Positions 17,491 to 28,171 are shown, counted from the stretch's first letter. The stretch is DNA of 39,300 nucleotides from Chara braunii (GCA_003427395.1 BFEA01000288.1:605227-644526); one strand, 5' to 3'. Made by a program: numbers and translations. The notes: generated by a model not told the origin, from the letters alone.

Positions 17491-17502
<12 letters not shown>

Positions 17503-18189
17503 GCTCGCAGAGCCGATGAAGGAGGAGGTGAGGTTTGGAGGAGTAAGGGGTGGGTTTAAGGTTGTCGGGGCTTGGGTGCTCTTCCTCCCGCTATGACTCC
17601 GTCTTTCTGAGCTGATTGCTTTCGTGGGCTTTGTTTTTAGTAGAGTTTGGTCTGATAAGATCCAAATTTCTCTTTAGCATGCAGTCTTCTTTTTCATTCC
17701 GTGACTAATAATTTGATTTGATTCATAAATCTGCATCAATTCTGATCCTTGATTCTGTTCCTTCATACTTTGATTTTGATTCGTAAATTTGCATCAATTC
17801 TGATCCCTAATAATTTTCTTCTGATATTTGCGATTTCGAAATCTCCTACACAGTATGTCTTGTGTCTGGACTACTTCCTCAGCAATGCTCTTAGCCTGAG
17901 GTTCGTAAAACTGAGGTTGGACACCTCGGCTCTCTTAAAAGCGAAGTCCAACTTAACAAAACATTGATGATTTCCTGTGATCTTCCTGTTCTGAGGTTCT
18001 AAAGTCAGACCTCAATTCTGATGTCTAAATACTTTGTTCTAATGTTTACTCGTCTAAATTGGAATTTTCTGATCTCTTCTGATCTTAATTCCCAAGAAGT
18101 CCAGGGTGTTGTAGAGGTCGGTTTCTGGACCCACAACAGGCACCTATCTACAGTCAGCAACTAATTTTATGGGACCCAGACCATCCTAT
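17491..18189. other. AT-rich intergenic DNA with a short duplication
   Basis: I see no gene. A unit of about 58 bp (gattcataaatctgcatcaa, then ttctgatcc) is repeated at about 17719 and 17777 with a few changes. Confidence 0.4.
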
Positions 18190-18391
18190 CTTGGAGGATC
18201 CCCCTCAGACAGCCCCTACNGCAGGTTCCCCAACGATTTCCTCCACCAGAGTCTGTCTACTAACACCCCTCCTACCGGGATCCCTTAAGACTTGGAGGAT
18301 CCCCCTCAGACAGCCCCTACCGCAGGTTCCCCAACGATTTCCTCCACCAGAGTCTGTCTACTAACACCCCTCCTACCGGGATCCCTTAAGA
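18190..18391. repeat. 101-bp tandem duplication
   Basis: Two copies (18190-18290, 18291-18391) start cttggaggatccccctcaga and are identical apart from one N in the first. A decayed third partial copy follows to about 18445. Confidence 0.9.
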
Positions 18392-18727
18392 CAATCCCCT
18401 ACTGTAGGTTCCCCACCTAAATCCTCCAGCAGAGTTTGTCCCAAGCCAACCCTTCCCCCAAACGGGACCCCATCCCGGCCCCCCCAAAGCAGAGCCTAAG
18501 GTAACCAACACACATGCATGAGCACTCTAACCACAAACCCGTACCTGCATCCTCGTTAGACTGCCAACAGTATCAGGCAAACCCCTCATAGGCCAGGACC
18601 CAACATACAACACCATGGACAGTCGGGTGCGCAGGCAGTGTCTGTAATAGCTTACAATGCGTCAGCCGAAGGGGTGTGTGTCCAGCCGTGCGTCATTCTA
18701 ATGCCCTGTCGGTGTCCATGCGCAAGG

Positions 18728-18805
18728 CTGCGGGGTTTTGAACCCGCAACCTTATACCACAATGCGCATTTCCAACCGGTGCTCTAACCACTGAGCTACA
18801 TCAGC
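18728..18805 (-). tRNA. tRNA-like sequence (pseudogene or SINE head)
   Basis: The minus strand reads GCTGATGTAGCTCAGTGG, TTAGAGCA (D arm GCTC/GAGC with a good A box), then GGTTGCGGGTTCAAAACCCC, GCAG (T arm with B box). The anticodon arm does not fold properly and no acceptor partner (CATCAGC) follows the T arm. A working tRNA is therefore unlikely: it is a tRNA pseudogene or the Pol III head of a SINE. I assign no anticodon. Confidence 0.5.
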
Positions 18806-18887
18806 TGGACCTGTTGGGGGAATGTTGCTGAAGTAATTTTTCAATGGTATTCTCGAGTTATTCTCTTGTTTTTTTTATGGTGAGCTG

Positions 18888-19060
18888 GTGCCCAGTCAAT
18901 GCTGGCCGGAGCTGGGGCGGGTCGCTTTGCCCTGTGGCCTAGCAGGTGGGGGTTTTCTGGGGTGGGTCGCGCCACTCCGTGACCTAGCAGTTGGGGGCAT
19001 GAGGCCAGTTAGAGATTGGGCATTGGGATACAGGTGTGAGGCAGGTAGGTTGGGGCTGCT
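18888..19060 (+). repeat. Dispersed repeat with GGTCGC(T/G) / CCTAGCAG modules
   Basis: It contains GCTGGCCGGAGCTGGGGCGG, then GTCGC and gtgacctagcag blocks, ending gggggcatgaggcc. Related copies are at 22925-23000 and 23063-23220, on the other side of the solo LTR. No coding evidence. Confidence 0.6.
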
Positions 19061-20170
19061 GAAAGGCCCCAGGCAGATGGTCTTTCGTTCAGAATGCTTC
19101 TTTGATCCAAGCCTTGGGGGACACAGAATTTTAGTGTTCTTGTGTACATTACATAGTTGTCTATCATAGCCGAAGCCGGGTAAGGGCCCCGGTATCTCAA
19201 GGATCTTTCCACAAATTTCTCATTTTCAACCAAAAAAAGAAAAAAAAAGATTGTGTTTTTGAACGTGGGCTCCATGGGATAGCCAAGTGGAGCATCTTGT
19301 GGAGTTTTGGGGGACTTGTTTGAAGTAAGGGCCAAAGGGCATGGAATGATTCTTCGCAAGGACGAAGAGGGGGATGGAATAGGGCTTCTCGACGGGTACC
19401 AGCTCGGGAGAGCTCTTATCAAATGCGATTGGGGTTGGGTAGTTTAGGCTACCTGATGGGTACCGGCTGATGAGGGCGAACTTTGGCGCAATTGGCGTTG
19501 GGTAGTGCTGGTTCACCTCCTTGAGGACAGAGACTGGAATTCTTGTGGGGGCAAGGAATTTCAGGGTGATGATGGTGCTCGGCCCCTGCTGAGATGAGGT
19601 CCTCTGGTGTTCTCTACGAGGATGACGTTTGGGAGGATGAATGAGATTTGGATGGAGGAAGTTGGTGGTGGATGCGATTGGCGCCGAGTATCTCGGTGGG
19701 TACCAGCCACTGGCCACTAACTCCACCAGCTTGAGGTTCTTCCTTCGATGAAGGAGGCATGATTGTTCTTCTTGTCTGTTTCAAGGGTTATATGTTTTTT
19801 TTAAATTTGACATATCCTGGTTAGCTCAGAGTGTGCATCTTCCAAAGATTGGAGCTATGCTGGTCGGGCGAGAACACATTTGGAGTGATTTGTGGGGGCG
19901 TTACCCAAGCTTACCCTGTTGTGTAGGGGTCGCACAGATGGAGGTGAGCGCCAAGTGGTTGAGAGGGATACGGAGATGGTGGGATATCATGCGTTCTACT
20001 GATGAAGGGGCTAGTCGGCAAGATTGAGTTAGGGCATAGCTGCGGTAGAGATGGTGGCTCTACTGTAATAAGACTTTCCGGAGTAAGGTAAGGAGGTTGA
20101 AGGGGGGTTGGTTGTGTTGAGTTGAGTGAGCATAGGTAAGCTGGAATCAGGGTGGGGGTGGTGCTTGATG
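19061..20170. other. Unassigned repeat-rich DNA
   Basis: No gene is supported. 19390-19510 has two imperfect units (tgggtacc(a/g)gct, then attggngttgggtagt), with a looser third near 19670-19710. Minus-strand open frames here (19726-19226, 19422-19009) follow these repeats and have no recognisable domain. Confidence 0.4.
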
Positions 20171-21054
20171 GTCTATGTGATGAACTACTTCCCGACCACG
20201 TGCTATCTTTCGTACTCCCTTGGCCCAATACCCCCTTGTGTACCATACCGACCCCACAGAACCCTCGTCGCTTTTCTTGATTTCAGGCGCCTTGTTTGAG
20301 CCCCCATTTTTCGGAAGAATCTATTGGTTTTTGGAATTCTGCCTTTTTGCAATTCGGGAAATGCACAGGAAATTTCACGCGCCTTAGCGAGCGCACTGGG
20401 AATCGGGCTCGACAGTTAGGAATTACGGAATAAGCGGAGCCCGACGTATCTTTTTCCTTGCATGAATGTTCTCGGTCACGTCGGAGAAAACTCTAGGAAT
20501 TTTGTGAGAATACGGATAGGCATAGGGCTTTCTTTTCCCGCGTCGACTTTCGCGCTCGGATATGGTGATATCTATTTTTGAATTGGTGTAGGATATAGGC
20601 AAGGTGTAACTGTTTCGGTGCCTTTTTTTTTCTTTTGCTGTCGGCACCGCGCATACGAGCATCCTCCTCCTTATTTCCCGCGCCATCCCTTCCCCCTCTT
20701 CTCCTATCGCAACTGTTTTTCCCTCTCTCTGCTTTTTGCGCGCTTGCTTCCCTCTCTTGATCGTCTGAATCTTGGACCCGTCTCGCGCTGCTTTTCGCGC
20801 TTCGTCTCTTCCCGCTCATCGACCTTGGCTCACGAAGCCCGGTTGATCCTCCGATCACCCCGACTCACCAATCAGACGCGTTGAGTAAGAGGATCTTCCT
20901 ATTGCGCCACGAATCTGATTGGCCGACCATTGGGCTCTGAAGGATCAACATGGCTTCCACAGCGCGCTCCCCGTTAAGTCTCCTCCTCCTGCCTCTTCTC
21001 TTACACCTCGACTTTCCCCCTGCCTTCTCCCTCCCTTATCCTCTTTCTCGCAAC

Positions 21055-21061
21055 TATAAAT
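21055..21061 (+). promoter_or_regulatory. TATA box of the solo LTR
   Basis: TATAAAT, position about 880 in the LTR, in the same context (cgcaac before it) as the TATA motifs of the other two LTRs. Confidence 0.55.
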
Positions 21062-22075
21062 TCCGCAAGCGCGTCCGCAAATCTCTCTTACGTTCTCGAC
21101 TCCCAAGCGAGCTTCCGGGAAGCAGTGGCTAGGCGAAGTGTTTGGTGCGAGTCGGAAAATCCTGTCGGGCTGACGATAGGCTGGCCGGTTGCGTGCTTGA
21201 TCGCCATGATCAACTGTGGGATCTAGGCGAACCGCGTCGAGTTTGCGTCAGCGGGGTGACGATCGCAGCGACGAAAGTTGGCACGCGACGGCCAGGACCG
21301 TCGGTGCGGGTATGAGGATCGGTGATTGGAGTTGAGTGAGTGATTGGCCCGGGGCCATATTGGAAATTCACGGCGAAAGCGCCTTTGTTGTTGCGGATCT
21401 TTATCTTTTGGTGTGAGTGCACGACTGCAACGCCGAATGTATTCTTTCGGAACTCCGTATCTCCTATCTCGACATTTATCTCTCTCTCTCCTCTTTCTCT
21501 GAGTTAGATGATGCCGTGTCATGAGTTGCCCTTCCCGTGAATAAGAATGAATCTTTGTGCTTTCCTGTGTGAAGGAACTCCTTTCGGAACTCTTCCATTA
21601 GTTTCCTGGGTAATCCCCAGGTATCGAGGAATTGATCTTCTCGTCTGTGTGAATGGTGGATGCGTGTGTACATTTTCCTCGGTTGATTCCTGACCTACGC
21701 ACCCTTTCGCACGTTCCACAGTGGATGTATGTACGTAGATGCTTGTCTTTTTGTGTTGATTGGACTCGACGACGGGATTTTGTTCGAGAATGCAAGAGTG
21801 TTTAGATCTGTGGTTTTGAATGCACTACGCATGCCATCTGCCTTATGCTGCACGACATCTGCAACCTATCTACAAGGCAGCCTCGAAAAACAAGGCGCCT
21901 CGGATCAACGCGGCGTTGGCTTACTAAACTTGAGTCACGGGTCAGTCCCTCGGTTAGGTGCATGATCAATCTGATAAGAGGCCTCTCTCTCTCTCGTATC
22001 GAAAAAAGTTGATTGGTTGTTGTGCAGGTGTTGTTTTTCCTTGATGACGTCTCGAGATTTTTGCAATTGATTGAT

Positions 22076-22531
22076 ATGTGGACTGACGAACGCCCTTCGA
22101 TCGGGCGCCAGCCTCCCGTATCTCCCATCCCGACGCGACCTTTTCCTTACGACGAGGAAAGGACACGTGTATGCGAGTGGGACGTACGAGAAGTTGTCGC
22201 ACGGATCGGCGGACGGTATTACTTCCCTCCTGAAAATCGTTGCTCCGGATTCGTGGATGCTGGATTTGTCATTATCGATACTCATTTTCTGCCTTACTCG
22301 GTATTATTGCCCTTTAACGAGCTGATCGTCATTCCGTGGGCGGCAGTGGAACCCCACTGGCCTTGCACCATGTGCACTGAGTGTCAGCGTTTCGAGCGCT
22401 ACGAGTCCAAGGGCTTTCACTACCGTATACGGAATGACGACGAACATAGAGAAAGAGCCACACGACTGAGACCCTCCACGTCGGACTCAGAACTGACCAG
22501 CGAGCGACACCGTGACTTAATACGCAAGTGA
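22076..22531 (+). CDS. LTR-internal ORF in the solo LTR, unknown protein
   Basis: An ATG-initiated frame of 151 codons lies in the LTR sense strand, about 1 kb downstream of the LTR TATA box. It is open further upstream to about 22013, where a pyrimidine-rich stretch and gttgtgcag could act as a 3' splice site. It is the counterpart of the ORF at 10725-10186: both share length, frame and most residues, while the surrounding LTR carries indels. The N-terminal half is Pro/Arg-rich (PTRPFPYDEERTR). The middle has hydrophobic strands (GFVIIDTHFLPYSVLLPFN). Then come a CTMCTEC Cys cluster and a basic, polar C-terminus. The first Cys of the cluster is Arg in the other copy, so metal binding is uncertain. 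I do not recognise a family. Confidence 0.55.
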   Translation: MWTDERPSIGRQPPVSPIPTRPFPYDEERTRVCEWDVREVVARIGGRYYFPPENRCSGFVDAGFVIIDTHFLPYSVLLPFNELIVIPWAAVEPHWPCTMCTECQRFERYESKGFHYRIRNDDEHRERATRLRPSTSDSELTSERHRDLIRK

Positions 22532-22924
22532 GACACGCGAAGCGTGCCGAAGCCTTTTTGCTCTAAGCGAAGGGCCGTAGCACGGTGGGAAGTACGACAA
22601 TACTTTTTGGATTAAATTCGTATTCCTCTCTCCTTTCGCGCCGAATTCGCGCGCACATTCTGCAACGCGCGAAAAGCACCCGACTCACTTCATCGGACCC
22701 GGCGGACCGTCACGGGGGATTTCAGTTCTGTCTGTGTCCCCACACTCAATTTCCAAAAATCCTTGGCACACCCCCATCTTGCTGTTTTTCTGGGCCTCTT
22801 TTTCACACACTTAGCACTCCGAACGGAAGACAGCTCCGGGGTGTGAGGTTGCACGTCACAGTCCATCCGATGGTTTTGCTGATGTCGTCATCCTGAGTGG
22901 CCTGCGATTGACCGAAGCCAGAAC

Positions 22925-23225
22925 GATGCTGGCCGGTGTTGGGGTTAGGTCGTGCTGCCCTGTAACCTGAGCAAGGCAGGGGCATGAGGCCTGGTAGAGA
23001 TATCAGGGGAACTGTCGAGGGCGGAAGGCGTTTCAGTGGCCGTTCGTGGGCTGTTACCAAGACAACGCTGGTCGGAGCCGGGGCGGGTCGCTCTGTCCTG
23101 TGACCTAGCTTATGGGGGGGTGTTCTGAGGCAGGTCGCACTGGGGTGTTCTGAGGCAGGTCGCGCTGCCTCGTAACCTGGCAGATGGGGGCGTGAGGCCT
23201 GGTTAAGGATTGGTAACGAGGTAGG
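22925..23225 (+). repeat. Dispersed repeat, two more copies of the 18888 family
   Basis: Units at about 22925-23000 and 23063-23220 share ggggcgggtcgctctg, ctgtgacctagc and gggcgtgaggcctggt with 18888-19060. Within the second unit the module ggtgttctgaggcaggtcgc is itself doubled. Confidence 0.6.
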
Positions 23226-23475
23226 ATGTTAGGGAGGCTGAGGATTTGTGCCACTGAGTTGTATCCGAGGTAGGTTCTGGTTTACAGGCTCCTGTGTGAC
23301 TTGAGTTGTTCATAGGTTTTGTGGTTCTATTCAATCGTTCTATTCATTAGGCGCTTTATGTTTCTCTCAGACTTCTCATTTTTCTTCTAAACTGCGGCCT
23401 ATTTCATGAGGCCCTTTGTTGAATAGGTTAGTATCTCATTTTGTTCTGTACATGTTCTAAAAAATGGTTTCAAAT
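23226..23475. other. Unassigned DNA
   Basis: No gene or structured repeat is visible. It is moderately AT-rich and leads into the tail element at 23476. Confidence 0.3.
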
Positions 23476-23570
23476 GGGATGCTGGGCCCGGTTCCCAGCA
23501 CGTGTTGCTCCCCACAAATATATTGGAGCATTGTTCCAAAAAAAAGAAAAAAAAAAAAAGAAGAAAAAAA
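23476..23570 (+). repeat. LINE/SINE tail hairpin, copy 4, with A-rich tail
   Basis: GGGATGCTGGGCCCGGTTCC, then CAGCACGTGTTGCTCCCCAC and ATTGGAGCATT, followed by an A-rich tail. The stem closes with G-C (GCTGGG/CCCAGC), unlike the A-T of copies 1, 3, 5 and 6. Confidence 0.8.
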
Positions 23571-24387
23571 AGGGGCAAGATACAGTTTGCAATTGCACTT
23601 CGGGCACCCTTTTTTTTTTTTTTTTTTTTTTTTCAATCAGAACCTCTCGGTTCTGGCTCCTGCCATTCTGGGGAGCGACAGTCCGGTTCCTATCCCCCGG
23701 CAAGTCAAAAATGAATAAAAGCTGGGTTGTATACATTGCCTTACCCTCTATCCTGCACCAGGCTGTACTTCCGCACCTGTACCCTGGGTGACATAATAAA
23801 TATTTCTGCTCTGTGCTAAAAAAATGGTATCGCACTTGCTGGTGGGTGCAGCTCCCGCATGTTCCCTTGTTTGAGGCTTGACTATGGATGTGGTTGATAC
23901 GGGGTTCCCCGTAATACTATAATGACAATACAAAAGGCCTGAAAGGCCGTCCTGTCCAGATTCTACAGGTAATTGAATTGGTTGGGCTTAAGGCATTAGC
24001 CTTATTGAAAAAAAAGAAAAAAAAGAATGACTACAACTAAAGACCTCTTCAGCTACTGGAAGCTGTCAGATGTAACTGTGATACCTACCTTCTTCCCCTG
24101 AACACAACACACCCTGATAATGGGCCTCGCTCCACTACTCTTGAAATGCACAAAAGGACGAAAATCATGGCCGTGTATCTTTCCATGTTCTAGTGGAAGA
24201 TTCGCTCTCGTTTTGCACATTTCGAGAGAAGTGGAGCCTGGCCAATCAAGGTATGCAAGCTATGTCATAATGAGGGTGCGTTGTGTTCGGGGGGAGAGAT
24301 GGTAGTTTGACTGTATCAGGCCTGCGAACTTCAGTTTTTCTCCAGTCCGACAACTCTCCATTCAGTCCCTAAAATAGAGTGTAAAGG
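23571..24387. other. Unassigned DNA with T-run
   Basis: A T-run at 23610-23632 and A-rich patches near 24007-24025 suggest tails of decayed retrocopies. No open frame here has recognisable features. Confidence 0.35.
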
Positions 24388-24503
24388 GCTACCCTCTTCA
24401 CCCACCCGAATAGAACGCCCGATCATTATAGCTGTATTTGGCACAACTTTCGGTCCAGATGCAGCGATAATGACCGGGCGTTCTATCCCGGTGAAGAAGG
24501 TAG
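24388..24503. repeat. Hairpin (short inverted-repeat) element, copy 1
   Basis: The arms 24388-24432 and 24463-24503 are inverted copies: tagaacgcccgatcattat against ataatgaccgggcgttcta, extended by ctaccctcttcaccc against ggtgaagaaggtag. The loop (about 30 nt) holds tttggcacaactttcggtcc. It is related to the hairpin at 25115-25212. It may be a MITE or a small-RNA foldback. Confidence 0.75.
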
Positions 24504-24942
24504 TTGCACTACTCATGTGCATTCAAATTTGTCCAGATGCAGGCCCTAAAGGAGAGTGGTGGAGCCAGACCCTTGGCATGCTGCAGCCCGGAAACTGCGC
24601 TTTTATTTTTTTCCTCAAAATTAAAATTAGACTGCACTTACGGTCTTGCCGTCCATCACAGAAAGCAGCTTTCCTTTTTGGGCGCCTCGAGCACGTCGTG
24701 AGCGTTGAAACGAGGGGTTTGGCTGGGGTGCATGGAAGTTTGTCAGGATGAAGCTGGGGGCAGGTTGGTGGCCGATCCTTTGCACAGTTGTGGTAGGGAG
24801 GGGAGGCCAGGCGACCCGGGGTACTGCTCCACAAGCATGAGGATGAGGGCAGGCTCGATCCTAGGGCAGCTCATGCGACTTGTGTTTTTCTTCTTTTTTT
24901 TTTTCGTGTGTGACTTGTGGGGCACATTTTTTCACCCAATTT
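24504..24942. other. Unassigned DNA
   Basis: No supported gene. A T-rich tract (24888-24904) precedes the direct repeat. Plus-strand frames such as 24470-24751 lack features. Confidence 0.3.
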
Positions 24943-25104
24943 AAAGCACCCGTACACGGCGCCCTTGGCCATGGGCCTGACACCTTGAATCTCGGAAGCG
25001 TGAAACGGAAAAGGGACCGCCGATACTATTTATCAACAGCAGGCCCTACGTTTGACGTTTCGGTCTTATTTTCTTGTGGCGATAAGTTTCGGAGTGCAAG
25101 GCTG
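24943..25104 (+). repeat. Direct repeat X (about 165 bp)
   Basis: Matches 25328-25494 in order: aaagcacc, gtaca, gggcctgacacct, gtttgacgtttcggtc, ttttcttgtggc, gcaaggctgg. Identity is perhaps 75% by eye. The two copies flank the second hairpin. Confidence 0.75.
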
Positions 25105-25114
25105 GGGCCGTGTA

Positions 25115-25212
25115 CTACCGTCTTCGCCCGGTCATTATAGCTGTATTTGGTGCAATTTTCAGTCCAGATAGGGCTATAATGACCGGGCGTTCTTTTCGGC
25201 TGAAGACGGTAG
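25115..25212. repeat. Hairpin (short inverted-repeat) element, copy 2
   Basis: The inner arms cgcccggtcattatagc and gctataatgaccgggcg are perfect. The outer arms ctaccgtcttc and gaagacggtag are perfect, separated on the 3' side by a 13-nt bulge. The loop shares tttggtgcaattttcagtcc with copy 1. Confidence 0.8.
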
Positions 25213-25327
25213 TGGTTTCAGCAAACCTAAACAGATCTGAAACGGCGCGGGAAAAAGAAAATGAATGTCCTTTCACACTGCTTTCAGTGTGTGAGCCACC
25301 TCGCGGGAAAAGAAAAGCACATGGGTT

Positions 25328-25494
25328 GAAAGCACCAGTACATGGGCACCTGGGCCGCGGGTCTGACACCTCAAATTCTGGAGGCGCGAAGCGAAAACGC
25401 CACCGCCATCGAATTTATCAACGGCGGGCCCAGCATTTGACGTTTTGGCCTCGTTCGTTTTCTTGTGGCAACAAGTTCCGAACTGCAAGACTGG
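25328..25494 (+). repeat. Direct repeat Y (about 165 bp)
   Basis: Second copy of the 24943-25104 unit. It is followed by a different sequence. The duplicated unit plus hairpin may be one larger non-autonomous element with long direct or subterminal repeats. Confidence 0.75.
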
Positions 25495-25689
25495 AATCCA
25501 CACTACTGTGGAAGCGCCCGTGAAGTGCGGCCATTGATAAGTCCCGTCTGAGGGAGCGGGTAAGAGTACCACCGGGGGCTACATGCTGACTACAGAGCGA
25601 AGTGTACGAGAATTGTCGTGTCCGTGGGTGTTGTGTGTGGTGTGTGTTGAGTTGGACACTACAGCCTTGCCCGGGCGGGGTGGATATAA

Positions 25690-25860
25690 CACCGTGTCCT
25701 GGCTGTAGTGGTTAAGAGACTTGGCTCTTGAGGGTGAGGTTGCCGGTTCGATTCTGTGCTTGCACGGAGGAGGGCTTAGGCCCAGACGTACGGAATCCAT
25801 ACTACTGGGGCCGTGTACTTGTGAGTCTTGTGGTTTAAACCCAAAAAAAAAGCAAAAAGG
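25690..25860 (+). mobile_element. tRNA-derived SINE candidate
   Basis: An A-box-like TGGCTGTAGTGGTTAAGAG (25700-25718) and a perfect B box GGTTCGATTC (25745-25754) are about 45 bp apart, as in a Pol III internal promoter. A body of about 85 bp follows and ends in A9 plus gcaaaaagg (25843-25860). The head does not fold as a full tRNA. Target-site duplications were not identified. Confidence 0.6.
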
Positions 25861-26520
25861 CAGTGAGCATGAACTCCAACTGACACCTGGTAAATAGGGC
25901 AGTCGATGGACCAATGAGCGTACTGCACAATAGCCATGGAGTCCTGCAGATGCTCTAATGTTACAAAAAACAGGAATTCGCGGACATTACATCTCACAGC
26001 AAAGAATCCCTGATAATCGTCAATGAAGAAGTCACCGACGCTCAACCCTTCTGTCCTGCTGCTCAGGCTAAGAGGAGAACTAGTTCCCAGTTCGTGTAGA
26101 TGCTCTATCCTCTTGGTGTATGCCCAAGTCTTCCTCTCATCATTAGGGTCAGGCATAGCTCCCATTGGGCACAACAGCTTTTGCACAAAGCTCTCTTTAC
26201 ACAGGCATTACCCATAATACTACCACTACTTCGAGGCCTCCTTTTCCCGAGGCAGATTTCTGCCCTATGTGGAGCGCGCAAAATTCTTCTGTTTTAACTG
26301 GTGGGCGCGACTGTTCTGATTCGCCAGGGCAAGCCCCAAAAGTTGTCGCATGGCCGCCTCAAAGCAATTTTGTTGGGAAACATACTGCTGGTACCACCAC
26401 TACTTCCTAAGGTTGTGCCCGTTAACAAGCCACAAGTTTAGGAAACGTACGGGCCACTACAGGAGCGGCCAAATTCATCCGATTACTCTATTTTTTTCGC
26501 GCCCCCGATAGCTGGGCCAA
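25861..26520. other. Unassigned DNA
   Basis: No recognisable gene or structured repeat. Open frames on both strands are short and featureless. Confidence 0.3.
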
Positions 26521-26630
26521 TTACCGGTGATTTAAGCCACCAGTTCACACCAAGAAGTGCTCTGACCGGTACACACCGCACAATTTGGCTTGGTAACAGA
26601 CTGGTGGTTTGAACCACCAGTTCACACAAA

Positions 26631-26662
<32 letters not shown>
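26521..26662. repeat. Repeat with ACTGGTGGTTTGAACCACCAGT palindrome and T-run
   Basis: A near-perfect palindrome actggtggtttgaaccacc, agt at about 26609-26631 contains GGTTTGAACC, which resembles a B box. It is followed by ttcacacaaatc and a T-run of about 30. A degenerate copy (ccggtgatttaagccaccag) precedes it at 26524-26544. A related palindrome is at 37226-37248. Confidence 0.55.
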
Positions 26663-26663
<1 letters not shown>

Positions 26664-27480
26664 GGAAACAGCCCGAGCTAATGCTAGGGGTGCTGGTAAG
26701 ACTCTCTCTCTCTTTGGGACGGCGCGTCGCGCACGCGCAGCGGGAGACGGGCGCTAGACAACCCTGCGTCACGGGTTGACGCGGGTCGGGGTCTGACCCC
26801 GTGTACGGGGTTCCACGTGGAGACTCCATAGCCGCTGACCCACCAAGGTGGGGGCACCAAGAGCGGCAGCAACGTGGGGTTCGAGTGGAGTGTGCCTGGG
26901 GATCGCCGAAGTGCGCAGGACAGCGCGGTGAACCTGGAGTGGACAACAAGAATGATGTTGACGAGTGCAAGACAGTGCGATGAAGCACATGACGACATCG
27001 CGGCGAAACAAGTGTGGACAACACTGACGATGAAGAAGTAGGCAAGACAGCGTGGCGAAGCAAGCGTGGACATCAATAGGGACGATGACCGCAAGGCCGC
27101 AAACAGTCTTTGGAAGGAGGGTACACGGTGCGGCTGCCAGAAGCCACAACGTAAAAGGGTACTGGGAGAGCGGGGAGGGACTGTGGGGTTGGAGGAGAAT
27201 CGACAGAGAGACTGGCATCGAGCACGTCTGAAGAAGGAATAGGGAGTCAGTGAGACCGGAGGTGAATAGGGAGGGAGGCTGGTATCGAGCACGACCGAAG
27301 AAAGTCTAGGGAGCGGCAAAAGCGGCACGACGCAAGCCTGCACAGGCGAGCAAGCGAGGAGCTGGGAATACGGAGTCAGCGAGATGACGAAGGGAATAGG
27401 ACAGGGTGAGTAGAGGAAAAGCAGATGCAGAATTGCGCCGGGGAAACCCTACAGAAGTGCGGAAGTGGTGAGTCAACGAC
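26663..27480. other. GC-rich DNA upstream of the LINE, possibly its 5' region
   Basis: Imperfectly repeated phrases (gcgaarcaagygtggac, gacgatga) run through 26940-27110. Minus-strand open frames (27063-26545, 27343-26684) are Cys/Ser/Pro-rich and repetitive with no domain. The start of the LINE 5' UTR cannot be fixed from the sequence. Confidence 0.35.
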
Positions 27481-28171
27481 GCAGTCCTCACAGTGGGTAG
27501 ATCACAGGTAAGACTTCGCTTGGTCTCCCGGCCCGCCCTGCCACCCCCACTGGCCCCCAGCCCATCCCACCCCCCCGCCCTTCTCCCCGAGGGCTCCCCC
27601 GAGCCAAAAAAAAAAAACACAAATAAAAATACACAAAACAAAGAAGCCAACCTTACAGCCGAGAATAGCGGCAAATTAGTCAATCAACAAAACAAACAAA
27701 GCACACAAGAGCGGCGGGAGAGGTGGAGAGCACGGACAGGTACTCTGTAAAGGCGGGTACAATGAAGGCGATAACTCATTGCCATCGGGACAGCCCAACC
27801 CCCTTCACCACGTCTCCACCTATCCAACAATTAACAATAAGGCCACCACACAGCTCAGAGACAGCACAGGCTCTTCCTCATCACACAGTGCACAGGGGTT
27901 CCTTCACATCACATGTGAAGGCGGGTACAACCCCCTTCACCACGTCTCCACNNNNNNNNNNNNNNNNNNNNNNNNNNNNNNNNNNNNNNNNNNNNNNNNN
28001 NNNNNNNNNNNNNNNNNNNNNNNNNNNNNNNNNNNNNNNNNNNNNNNNNNNNNNNNNNNNNNNNNNNNNNNNNNNNNNNNNNNNNNNNNNNNNNNNNNNN
28101 NNNNNNNNNNNNNNNNNNNNNNNNNNNNNNNNNNNNNNNNNNNNNNNNNNNNNNNNNNNNNNNNNNNNNNN
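27481..28171 (+). other. LINE 5' untranslated region with tandem units and a 220-N gap
   Basis: GC-rich leader DNA. The phrase aggcgggtacaa, then cccccttcaccacgtctccac occurs at 27751-27812 and again, shortened, at 27918-27951, right at the edge of the gap (27952-28171). Tandem leader units of this kind often make LINE promoters. The gap probably hides more of them and the start of ORF1. Confidence 0.5.

Larger units (their letters stand above)
20176..22860 (+). mobile_element. Solo LTR of the same Ty3/gypsy family
   Basis: It is homologous over its whole length to the LTR at 9975-12737, in inverted orientation. It begins TGTGATGAAC and ends GCACGTCACA, so it has TGTGA/TCACA terminal inverted repeats. 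It is flanked by gtcta (20171-20175) and gtcca (22861-22865), a 5-bp target-site duplication with one mismatch. No internal element sequence is present, which fits LTR-LTR recombination. It is clearly more diverged from the other two LTRs than they are from each other. Confidence 0.9.

Noticed and set aside
18190-18445. A CRISPR-like array
   Set aside because: There are only two exact 101-bp units without spacers, in a eukaryotic transposon context; it is a plain tandem duplication.
26545-27343. A Cys-rich protein gene on the minus strand
   Set aside because: Two overlapping frames of similar composition, built from degenerate repeats, with no recognisable Cys spacing or domain.
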